Origin: Muribaculaceae bacterium
Lineage (GTDB): Bacteria; Bacteroidota; Bacteroidia; Bacteroidales; Muribaculaceae
Reading direction: 5' to 3'
Length of the DNA stretch: 44,503 nt
Assembly (NCBI GenBank): GCA_009775265.1
Contig: VSPG01000015.1
Coordinates: forward strand, 1-44,503
A model generated the notes under the pieces. That model did no database searches, had not been told where the DNA came from, and saw nothing but the letters and a program-made list of their open reading frames with translations. The translations under genes and the position numbers were made by a program. Shown in pieces: positions 9,214 to 16,624 of the stretch (the first letter of the stretch is position 1; every line of letters begins with the position of its first letter).

Positions 9214-11007
9214 CTAAAGTGAACCCCTCATTGTGTCCGGCACTTCGTCGTCGTCGGCGAGGGAGACGGTGCCGTCGAGGATAGTCAGAGTGTCGCGCGT
9301 GTGGCTGTAGGTGCTGTGCGCGAGCGAGTTCTCGGGCTTAAATCGCGGCGATTCCACGTCCATGAGTCCGCACATTAGGTCGTAGAGAAAATCGTTCGTC
9401 CAATATTTCCGGGTATTGTCCTGTAGCGCCCTGTAGCGTTCGGGATGGGCTGCTATGAAGTCGTCGGAAGTCCACACTGCCAGCGGGATGCGCACATCAC
9501 CGAATCCTGCGAAAACGGGTCCGCGGTGTCTGTCGGGTATGATGGCATGGTCGGAGCAGTACACCATGGCTTTCATGTTCAGACGTTCGCATCCGGTCTC
9601 CCACACACGGCGCAGGAAATCGTCCACATAGTGTATGGAGTTCATATACGTGGTGCGCGTGTCGTCGGGGCCTTCCGGCGTCCATGTCTCCGCCTCGGCG
9701 GGATAGCGGTTGTTGAAACTGAAATGGTTGCCTTTCAGGTGCAGCACCACAAGGTTGTCTTTTTCAGAATCCACGCGGTCGAGGAATGCGAGAAGGTCGA
9801 TGTCGTAGGGCGGCAGTCCCGGCGCCTGTGTAGTCCACATGGCTTCGTCGGCCTGTTCTGCCACTACCGACACTTGCGACAGGCTTGCGCCGAGGTGTCC
9901 CTGGTTGCTGTACCAATGCACGCGGCGGCCGGCCGCATGGGCCATGTCCACAATGGAGCTTGCCGTCACAAAATCGGCGTCGTTGAACTGGTTTTTCTCC
10001 GTGAGTCCCTGCTCGAGCGACACGAATGTGTGCATGCCGCAGGAATATGCGCGCGGAAACATCATCCAGTGGCGCGAGTCGACGAGGCGCATGGCGTTCA
10101 TCCACGGAGTGGTGTCGCGGTCGAGTCCGTGGACGAAAGCGCTCATATAGTCGCGGTTGGCCGATTCGCCCACTACGAGTACTATTGTGGATGGGCCTTC
10201 GTATTTTTTGCCGAGAAGGCGGGCTTTGATTCCCTGCTCACGCTCGGGTCCTGCCGATGGATAGAGCCGTAGCCTGCGCGTGTTTTCGGCTTTGGCAATG
10301 CATAGGCTCACAAACCCGCTGCTTGCAAGCAGGCTGCGCCGGGCCGGCGCAGCCATGAAGGAAAGGCATAGAAGTGCCGCGAGCCCTCCGCCGAGCGCTT
10401 CCTCGGTTCCATGCATGCGGTGTGCGGGAAGATTCACCCACACTGACGCCGCGAATATGCCTGCGAGGGCGAGAGCCACCATAATTGAAGCCCAAAGCGG
10501 ATAGTAGCGGATGAATTCTATCACTTCGTTGGTGTTGGTCTGCGTCATAAGCCTGAATCCATAGGCGTCGATGCAGTGGCCGTACATCACGAAATAAGTG
10601 ATTTGTACCACTATGGCCGCAAGCATAAACACTTCCACCGGACCCACCGGCCAGGCAAACGGGCCTCCGATCAGAAGCAGCCCTGAAAGGAATCCGAAAA
10701 GACACATGCCCACGGCGGCGTCGGCCGGGTACTGCTCCTCGGTGGATGTTCTGACTGGTGAAATCCGGTGCAGGAGCGGGTAGGAAAGCTGGTAGAGGAA
10801 AGAAGTTGCTATGGCGAAAGCCAAAGGACGGGCGGCAGGCGCATGCCCTGCGAGTGCCATGGGGAGCATGGCGAATATGGAAGCCGCAGCATATACTGCT
10901 GCCGTACGGACTATCGTCCTGCGACTATAGCCACGATTGAAAAGCAGATATTCTGCGAGCGCGACGAGCCATATGGCAGGGGATGCCAGGAAATATGATA
11001 ATGTCAT
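9214..11007 (-). CDS. Phosphoethanolamine transferase-like membrane sulfatase-fold enzyme
   Basis: 597 residues with about five N-terminal membrane segments (residues 1-215) followed by an alkaline-phosphatase/sulfatase-fold periplasmic domain. VVGESANRDYMSAF carries the metal-binding glutamate. SCGMHTFVSL aligns with the SCGTxTxxSVP motif of EptA-type enzymes, placing the nucleophile threonine after the histidine. HLKGNHFSF and YCSDHAIIP supply further metal ligands. Family members move phosphoethanolamine onto lipid A or other glycans. The substrate here is not known; lipid A modification is an inference. A good promoter lies upstream at 11042-11072. Confidence 0.82.
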   Translation of the reverse strand: MTLSYFLASPAIWLVALAEYLLFNRGYSRRTIVRTAAVYAAASIFAMLPMALAGHAPAARPLAFAIATSFLYQLSYPLLHRISPVRTSTEEQYPADAAVGMCLFGFLSGLLLIGGPFAWPVGPVEVFMLAAIVVQITYFVMYGHCIDAYGFRLMTQTNTNEVIEFIRYYPLWASIMVALALAGIFAASVWVNLPAHRMHGTEEALGGGLAALLCLSFMAAPARRSLLASSGFVSLCIAKAENTRRLRLYPSAGPEREQGIKARLLGKKYEGPSTIVLVVGESANRDYMSAFVHGLDRDTTPWMNAMRLVDSRHWMMFPRAYSCGMHTFVSLEQGLTEKNQFNDADFVTASSIVDMAHAAGRRVHWYSNQGHLGASLSQVSVVAEQADEAMWTTQAPGLPPYDIDLLAFLDRVDSEKDNLVVLHLKGNHFSFNNRYPAEAETWTPEGPDDTRTTYMNSIHYVDDFLRRVWETGCERLNMKAMVYCSDHAIIPDRHRGPVFAGFGDVRIPLAVWTSDDFIAAHPERYRALQDNTRKYWTNDFLYDLMCGLMDVESPRFKPENSLAHSTYSHTRDTLTILDGTVSLADDDEVPDTMRGSL

Positions 11008-11041
11008 TCGGGATTTCTCAGAGTTCGAAAAATTAGCGCCG

Positions 11042-11072
11042 CAAAATTACCGCAATTTTACGAGAGTACAAA
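11042..11072 (-). promoter_or_regulatory. Promoter of the phosphoethanolamine transferase-like gene
   Basis: On the minus strand, TTTG (11069-11072) and TAATTTTG (11042-11049) are separated by 19 nt, matching the Bacteroidetes -33/-7 pattern. The -7 box ends 34 nt before the start codon. Confidence 0.7.
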
Positions 11073-11140
11073 ACGGCCGCAGCCTCAATGATTTGCAATT
11101 TTGCCACAAAAGAAGTAAATTTGTCACCCGAATCATACTT

Positions 11141-11360
11141 AGAGGTTGTTTAATAATGCTTGTTAATGACAGGGAGGCGTCGCTAATTCCATTGTTGACA
11201 ACCATAACAGAACTTTAAAATTACTTCTGCATGGCGTCTTTTATGTTAATGAGCATTTACTCGTCGGTCACAATGGAACCCCATTGCTCCCTCCTCATAA
11301 ACTGCACCTTAACATAAAATACACCACCCTTTCGTTAACAATGATTATTAAACAACCTCT
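11141..11360. mobile_element. MITE-like element, 220 bp, with TIRs and target duplication
   Basis: The outer 17 bases, AGAGGTTGTTTAATAAT (11141-11157), are perfectly inverted at 11344-11360. Similarity continues with mismatches to about 34 bases, since TTGTTAA and AGGG recur on both sides. The element is flanked directly by TACTT (11136-11140 and 11361-11365), which looks like a 5-bp target-site duplication. No transposase reading frame fits inside, so it would be a non-autonomous miniature inverted-repeat element moved by a transposase elsewhere. It fills most of the 367-nt gap between the transferase-like and amylase genes and ends 14 nt before the amylase start. Confidence 0.82.
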
Positions 11361-11374
11361 TACTTTGTTATCCC

Positions 11375-12811
11375 ATGAAATTTCAACACATTCTTCCTGC
11401 GGCGCTGCTTGCCGCCGCTATGCAGGCCGGAGCTGTTCCGGCGCCTGCCACAGCCCCGAGTGAAGACGAAGTGATTCTGCACGCATGGTCGTGGAGTTTC
11501 GACACTATAGCCGCCAACATGGCTGATATTGCGGCCGCCGGCTATGCCTACGTGCAGACATCGCCGACCCAGGCATGCTATGTGGGTGAAGGCGGAGGCA
11601 AAGCCTTGTTCAGCAAGCCCGGCGACGCCGTGCAGGGAAAATGGTACTATTATTACCAGCCCACCGACTGGACTATAGGCAACTATGCCCTCGGGTCGCG
11701 CGATGCCTTCAAGGCAATGTGCGACAGCGCGTATGCGCATGGCGTGAAAGTGATAGTGGACGTGCTGCCTAACCACACGGCCGTGGATCACACGGCGGTG
11801 CTCCCCGGCCTTGACAACGCTGTGGGCGGCCATGACAACCTTTTCCATGCCAATGGCATGACCGACATAGTGGACTACAACGACCGCATGGAGTGCACCA
11901 CCGGCAAAATGGGTGGGCTGCCCGACGTGAACACGGAGAATCCCGATTTCCAGTACTACTACATGCAGTATGTCAACGACCTCATCAACCTCGGCGCACG
12001 CGGTTTCCGCTACGACACAGCCAAACACATCGGTCTGCCTTCCGACCCTCTCGACCCCAAGGCCGAGCGCAATAATTTCTGGGACGTGGCCACCGGCCGC
12101 GAGGCCGTGCGCGGTCTTTCGCTGCTGATGCCGGACAGCCTGTACATCTACGGCGAGGTGTTGCAGGACCGCAATGTAAAGGAAAAGGAGTATGCGGAAT
12201 ACATGGACCTCGTGGCCAGCAATTACGGCCATGTGCTGCGCGAGGCTCTCAACGCCGGCAGCTACAATGCCGCCGACCTTGCAGACTGGCACCATCCCGC
12301 ACGTCCGGATCAGCTTGTGACATGGGTGGAGAGCCACGACACATACTGCAACCAGCATGAATCGGCCGGAATGACCGACGAGCAGGTGCGTGCGGGATTT
12401 GTGTTCCTTACCGCCCGCCAGCATGGGCGTCCGCTGTTCTACAGCCGTCCCGCAGGCAGCACGCGCGAGAATTATTGGGGTAACAATGTGCTTGGCGCCC
12501 GAGGCAACGACGAGTTCAAGCATCCGGAAGTGGTGGCCGCCATCGCTTTCCGCCGCGCCATGCACGGGCGGGTGGAACATGTGTTCACGTCGCGCGACGG
12601 CGCGGTGGTGGAAGTGGCACGCGGCTCGGACGGCGCGGCTCTTGTCAATTTTTCGGGCAAGCAACAGCGCGTGCGAATCGACACCACGCTGCCCGACGGC
12701 GAATATACCGACTCTGTGCACGATTCGAAATTCCGTGTGCGCAACGGCCTGCTCGACGGCACGCTCGCCCCTAATGCCAGCTATATTCTCTACTCTGCGG
12801 CGCGTAAATAA
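11375..12811 (+). CDS. Secreted alpha-amylase, GH13 family
   Basis: 478 residues with a signal peptide (about 1-20) and a (beta/alpha)8 barrel. The GH13 conserved regions are visible: DVLPNH (129-134), GFRYDTAKH with nucleophile D214, YIYGEVL with acid/base E261, and VESHD with D322. A short beta-sandwich C domain follows. It should cut internal alpha-1,4 bonds of starch or glycogen in the periplasm or outside the cell. No SusC/SusD pair is adjacent. The start is only 14 nt downstream of the inserted MITE, which therefore separates the gene from its ancestral upstream region. An intrinsic terminator follows the stop. Confidence 0.9.
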   Translation: MKFQHILPAALLAAAMQAGAVPAPATAPSEDEVILHAWSWSFDTIAANMADIAAAGYAYVQTSPTQACYVGEGGGKALFSKPGDAVQGKWYYYYQPTDWTIGNYALGSRDAFKAMCDSAYAHGVKVIVDVLPNHTAVDHTAVLPGLDNAVGGHDNLFHANGMTDIVDYNDRMECTTGKMGGLPDVNTENPDFQYYYMQYVNDLINLGARGFRYDTAKHIGLPSDPLDPKAERNNFWDVATGREAVRGLSLLMPDSLYIYGEVLQDRNVKEKEYAEYMDLVASNYGHVLREALNAGSYNAADLADWHHPARPDQLVTWVESHDTYCNQHESAGMTDEQVRAGFVFLTARQHGRPLFYSRPAGSTRENYWGNNVLGARGNDEFKHPEVVAAIAFRRAMHGRVEHVFTSRDGAVVEVARGSDGAALVNFSGKQQRVRIDTTLPDGEYTDSVHDSKFRVRNGLLDGTLAPNASYILYSAARK

Positions 12812-12838
12812 GCCGAAGCTTCTTGTCTCGGCTTTTTT
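12811..12838 (+). terminator. Intrinsic terminator after the amylase gene
   Basis: AGCCGA (12811-12816) pairs with TCGGCT (12828-12833) and is followed by a T run. The stem begins at the last base of the stop codon. Confidence 0.65.
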
Positions 12839-12875
12839 AACAAATATTTCGTAACCGTTTTTAAGGTTTTTGTTG

Positions 12876-12883
12876 TAACTTTG
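12876..12883 (+). promoter_or_regulatory. -7 box of the hppA promoter
   Basis: TAACTTTG matches TAnnTTTG and lies 33 nt before the hppA start. The -33 element is not convincing (only a T run near 12857-12862). Confidence 0.5.
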
Positions 12884-12916
12884 AAGCAACAAAAACCTTA
12901 AATTTATTATCATATT

Positions 12917-15109
12917 ATGATTACACCGGTGTTTTGGCTGGTTCCGGCGGCTTCGGTCGCGGCTCTCGCTCTGGCATGGTATTTCTACCGGCAGATGATG
13001 GGCGAAAGCGAAGGGACCGACACTATGAAGCGCATCGCTTCGCACGTGCGCAAGGGCGCGATGTCCTATCTGAAGCAGCAGTACAGAATTGTGGGCTGTG
13101 TGTTCCTCTGTCTTGTGATTCTTTTCTCCATCATGGCCTATGGATTCCAGTTGCAGAATCCGTGGGTGCCGGTGGCCTTCCTCACGGGCGGCTTCTTCTC
13201 TGGGCTTTCCGGATATCTGGGCATGAAGACGGCTACTTACGCCTCGGCGCGTACTGCAAATGCGGCGCGCACTTCGCTTAACGGCGGCCTGCGCGTGGCT
13301 TTCCGCTCGGGTGCTGTGATGGGACTCGTAGTGGTGGGCCTGGGCCTGCTCGACATCTCGTTCTGGTATGTGCTGCTCGACTGGTTCGTGGACATAGAAG
13401 GCACGGCGAAACTCGCCATGATTACGACAACTATGCTCACATTCGGCATGGGAGCGTCGACACAGGCGCTTTTTGCGCGCGTCGGTGGCGGTATCTATAC
13501 GAAGGCTGCCGATGTGGGCGCCGACCTCGTGGGCAAAGTCGAGGCCGGCATCCCTGAGGATGACCCCCGCAACCCGGCCACCATTGCCGATAATGTGGGC
13601 GACAACGTGGGCGACGTGGCCGGCATGGGTGCCGACCTGTATGAGTCGTACTGCGGTTCCATCCTGGCCACGTCGGCTCTCGGCGCCGCGGCCTATCTGC
13701 TCGGCGGCGACGTCGTGATGCAATACAAGGCTGTGGTGGCACCGATGCTGATAGCCGCCGTGGGCATCCTGCTCTCCATCATAGGCATCTTCTCGGTGCG
13801 CACCAAGGAGAACGCCACAATGAAAAATCTGCTCGGCTCGCTGTCGTTGGGCACCAACCTCAGTTCGGTGCTCATTGTGGGCGCCACTTTCCTTATATTG
13901 TGGCTGCTCGGTCTTGACAACTGGGTGTGGATTGGCTGCTCCGTGGTGGTGGGCCTGCTCGTGGGCATTGTAATCGGCCGTTCCACCGAGTACTACACCT
14001 CGCAAAGCTATGCGCCGACCCGTCGCCTTGCCGAAAGCGGCACCACGGGCCCGGCCACGGTGATTATCTCCGGTGTGGGTCTCGGCATGGTGTCGACAGC
14101 AGTGCCTGTGCTTGCCGTGGTTGTGGGTATAATCCTCAGCTACTGGTTTGCCTCCGGTTTTGATTTCGCCAACGTGGCGATGGGTCTTTACGGCATAGGC
14201 ATAGCCGCCGTGGGCATGCTTTCCACGCTCGGCATCACTCTGGCCACCGATGCATATGGTCCTATCGCCGACAATGCCGGCGGCAATGCCGAGATGAGCG
14301 GTCTCGGAGAGGAGGTGCGCAAGCGCACCGACGCCCTCGACTCGCTCGGCAACACGACGGCCGCCACCGGCAAAGGTTTCGCCATCGGCTCGGCCGCTCT
14401 GACGGGTCTTGCGCTGCTGGCGTCGTACATAGAGGAAATACGCATCGGTCTCGACCGTCTCGGCCAGACTATGATACAGGTGGGCGACCGTGCCATTGCG
14501 GTGCATGAGGCGTCGTTCACCGATTTCATGGCCTATTACGAAGTGAATCTGATGAGTCCCAAGGTGCTTTCCGGCATGTTCATCGGCGCCATGATGGCAT
14601 TCCTTTTCTGCGGCCTTACGATGAACGCCGTGGGACGTGCCGCGTCCAGCATGGTGGATGAGGTGCGCCGCCAGTTCCGCGAGATAAAGGGCATACTCGA
14701 GGGCAAGGCAGAACCGGACTATGCGCGCTGCGTGCAGATTTCCACCAAAGGCGCGCAGCGCGAGATGGTGTTCCCCTCCGTGCTGGCCATACTCGCCCCC
14801 ATCGTGACGGGGCTCGTGTTCGGAGTGCCCGGAGTGATAGGCCTGCTCGTGGGCGGTCTGTCGGCCGGCTTCGTGCTTGCCATATTCATGGCCAACAGCG
14901 GCGGAGCATGGGACAACGCCAAGAAATACATCGAGGAAGGCAACCATGGAGGCAAAGGCTCGGAAGTGCATAAGGCCACTGTGGTGGGCGACACCGTGGG
15001 CGACCCCTTCAAAGACACCTCCGGCCCGTCGCTCAATATCCTCATTAAACTCATGTCGATGGTGGCCATCGTGATGGCCGGCCTTACCGTGAGCTGGAGT
15101 CTTTTCTGA
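12917..15109 (+). CDS. hppA: Membrane-bound ion-translocating pyrophosphatase, K+-dependent type
   Basis: A 730-residue, roughly 16-helix integral membrane pyrophosphatase that couples PPi hydrolysis to Na+ or H+ export. The pyrophosphate site is complete: GIYTKAADVGADLVGK, EDDPRNPATIADNVGDNVGD and GPIADNAGGNAEM. The motif GNTTAATGKGFAIGSA has alanine where K+-independent enzymes have lysine (GNTTKA), which places it in the K+-dependent class. Related Bacteroides enzymes of that class pump Na+ or Na+ plus H+, so sodium transport is likely, but this is an inference. It is convergent with the downstream esterase. Confidence 0.94.
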   Translation: MITPVFWLVPAASVAALALAWYFYRQMMGESEGTDTMKRIASHVRKGAMSYLKQQYRIVGCVFLCLVILFSIMAYGFQLQNPWVPVAFLTGGFFSGLSGYLGMKTATYASARTANAARTSLNGGLRVAFRSGAVMGLVVVGLGLLDISFWYVLLDWFVDIEGTAKLAMITTTMLTFGMGASTQALFARVGGGIYTKAADVGADLVGKVEAGIPEDDPRNPATIADNVGDNVGDVAGMGADLYESYCGSILATSALGAAAYLLGGDVVMQYKAVVAPMLIAAVGILLSIIGIFSVRTKENATMKNLLGSLSLGTNLSSVLIVGATFLILWLLGLDNWVWIGCSVVVGLLVGIVIGRSTEYYTSQSYAPTRRLAESGTTGPATVIISGVGLGMVSTAVPVLAVVVGIILSYWFASGFDFANVAMGLYGIGIAAVGMLSTLGITLATDAYGPIADNAGGNAEMSGLGEEVRKRTDALDSLGNTTAATGKGFAIGSAALTGLALLASYIEEIRIGLDRLGQTMIQVGDRAIAVHEASFTDFMAYYEVNLMSPKVLSGMFIGAMMAFLFCGLTMNAVGRAASSMVDEVRRQFREIKGILEGKAEPDYARCVQISTKGAQREMVFPSVLAILAPIVTGLVFGVPGVIGLLVGGLSAGFVLAIFMANSGGAWDNAKKYIEEGNHGGKGSEVHKATVVGDTVGDPFKDTSGPSLNILIKLMSMVAIVMAGLTVSWSLF

Positions 15110-15120
15110 CGAAAGATTAT

Positions 15121-15164
15121 AAGACAAAGACGGGTGCGCCATGCTGCGCACCCGTCTTTGTCTT
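15121..15164. terminator. Bidirectional intrinsic terminator between hppA and the esterase
   Basis: A perfect 19-bp stem (15121-15139 with 15146-15164) and a 6-nt loop lie between convergent genes. A-rich and T-rich outer stem ends allow termination in both directions. Confidence 0.85.
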
Positions 15165-15181
15165 TGAAGCGTTATGAATGA

Positions 15182-16327
15182 TTATTTGTTCTTGAAAATC
15201 AGCGGGAGGAACTCGTTGAGGCAGCGCCGCCATGTGAGCCACTCGTGGTGTGTGCCGGGCGACACATAGTAGGTGTTGCGGATGCCGGCGTCGTTCAGAG
15301 CCTTGCTGATGAGGTCGCTGCCGAAATTTTCTTCGGAACCCATGCCGAAGAAGAAAGTTTTGACGCGGCTGTTGAATGCGTCGGCGTCGTTGAACACGCC
15401 GTCGTAGGCTTTGTCGATGCCGTCCTTAAGGAAGAACAGCGCTCCGCTGAACGAGCCTATGTGGGCGAATTTGTCGAGGTTGTAGAGTGTGGTCTGCAGC
15501 GTCTCGTGTCCGCCCCATGACAGTCCGGCCATAGCACGGTTGTCGCGGTCGGAAAGCGCGCGGAAATTGCTCTCGATGTAGGGGATTATCTCATTGAGCA
15601 GTATGGGAGTGAACAGTGCGCCGAATTCCTCGCGGGTCTCGCCGGGGCGTGCGCCGAAACCATAGCCGCAGTTGCCGTAGTCCATCACTACTATCATGGG
15701 CACGCATTTGCCGGAAGCAATCTGGTTGTCGAGAATGTTGGCCATCTTGCCTTGCTGGTGCCATCCGCGCTCGTCTTCGCCCATGCCGTGCTGGAGGTAG
15801 AGCACCGGATATTTCTTGTCGGTGCGTTTTTCGTATTCAGCGGGAGTGTAGACATAGCAGCGCCGTTCGGCTTTCTCTATGTCGGAGTAGTATTTGCATT
15901 CGCTCACGCGTCCGTGGGGCACGTCTTTGTTGAAGGTGTAGTAGGCGGCTTCTTCCTTGCTTTCAGGTATTTCGATGCCGCCTGCCATGCGGCCGCAGCC
16001 GTAGAATGTTTCGGAAGCCGGATCCACCACCGACACGCCGTCCACCAGGAGGAAATAGTAGTGGAAGCCCGGCACGAGCGGGTCGGTGGAAACACTCCAC
16101 ACGCCTTTGTCGTCGCGTGTCATGTCGTACTTCTTGCCGCAGATGTCCACTTTCACGTCTTTGGCTTCGGGTGCTGCAAGGCGGAAATATGCGCGCGACG
16201 CGTCGTCGACGCGTGGATATGCGGCTTCAGGCACGTTGGTTTCTGCCGGGAAGGAATTGTCGGCAGCTGCTCCGGCCGGCATCATGCCGGCCAAAAGGAC
16301 GATGGTTGCAAAGATTTTTGTTTTCAT
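15182..16327 (-). CDS. Secreted CE1-type esterase with N-terminal E-set domain
   Basis: 381 residues with a signal peptide (1-22), an N-terminal early-set/CBM48-like domain (about 28-105, with YFRLAAPEAKDVKV and GFHYYFLLVDG), then an esterase-D/feruloyl-esterase alpha/beta hydrolase. The nucleophile serine is in AGLSWGGHE, and the likely catalytic histidine in PGTHHEWLTW near the C-terminus. Related Bacteroidetes proteins remove feruloyl or acetyl groups from xylan. The substrate here is unproven. A -7 box lies just upstream. Confidence 0.85.
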   Translation of the reverse strand: MKTKIFATIVLLAGMMPAGAAADNSFPAETNVPEAAYPRVDDASRAYFRLAAPEAKDVKVDICGKKYDMTRDDKGVWSVSTDPLVPGFHYYFLLVDGVSVVDPASETFYGCGRMAGGIEIPESKEEAAYYTFNKDVPHGRVSECKYYSDIEKAERRCYVYTPAEYEKRTDKKYPVLYLQHGMGEDERGWHQQGKMANILDNQIASGKCVPMIVVMDYGNCGYGFGARPGETREEFGALFTPILLNEIIPYIESNFRALSDRDNRAMAGLSWGGHETLQTTLYNLDKFAHIGSFSGALFFLKDGIDKAYDGVFNDADAFNSRVKTFFFGMGSEENFGSDLISKALNDAGIRNTYYVSPGTHHEWLTWRRCLNEFLPLIFKNK

Positions 16328-16347
16328 AGGGTATTTAGAGTTTTGTG

Positions 16348-16355
16348 CAAAGTTA
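16348..16355 (-). promoter_or_regulatory. -7 box of the esterase promoter
   Basis: The minus strand reads TAACTTTG, 20 nt upstream of the esterase start. The -33 element is weak. Confidence 0.45.
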
Positions 16356-16507
16356 CTTCATGGGTGCAATTGCTTTTCAAGCATAGATGTTAATAAAAGT
16401 CAATAAATATCGGCATGTTGCGTGAGCATGCGGATATGTTACAAACATCTCTGCAGTGCGTGTGCTTCCATTTGAAAAAAGATGTGGTGTATGTCGTTTT
16501 TTTTTGC

Positions 16508-16515
16508 TAAGTTTG
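16508..16515 (+). promoter_or_regulatory. -7 box upstream of tRNA-Arg
   Basis: TAAGTTTG matches TAnnTTTG and lies 17 nt before the tRNA 5' end. No TTTG at the proper -33 distance was found. Confidence 0.45.
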
Positions 16516-16532
16516 CACTCTCAAAGCATCAT

Positions 16533-16604
16533 GCTCCGGTAGTTCAACGGATAGAATAGAAGTTTCCTAAACTTTTGATAGCAGTTCGATTCTGCTCCGG
16601 AGTA
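16533..16604 (+). tRNA. tRNA-Arg (anticodon CCT)
   Basis: A complete cloverleaf: acceptor GCTCCGG/CCGGAGT (the last pair is G-U), D stem GTTC/GAAT, anticodon stem GAAGT/ACTTT with loop TTCCTAA (CCT, reads AGG), and T arm AGCAG-TTCGATT-CTGCT. CCA is not encoded. The next gene starts 20 nt downstream, so both may share a transcript. This normal tRNA contrasts with the malformed tRNA-like elements at 31196-32520. Confidence 0.93.
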
Positions 16605-16624
16605 CTCATTTTACACACCGAACT

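Noticed and set aside
11361..11367. Promoter for the amylase at TACTTTG
   Set aside because: One base shorter than TAnnTTTG, without a -33 element, and only about 8 nt before the start codon.
11360..15151. A 1263-residue open frame on the minus strand
   Set aside because: It runs antisense across the amylase and pyrophosphatase genes, both of which have full motif support. It is rich in His, Ala and Gly as expected for the reverse of GC-rich codons.
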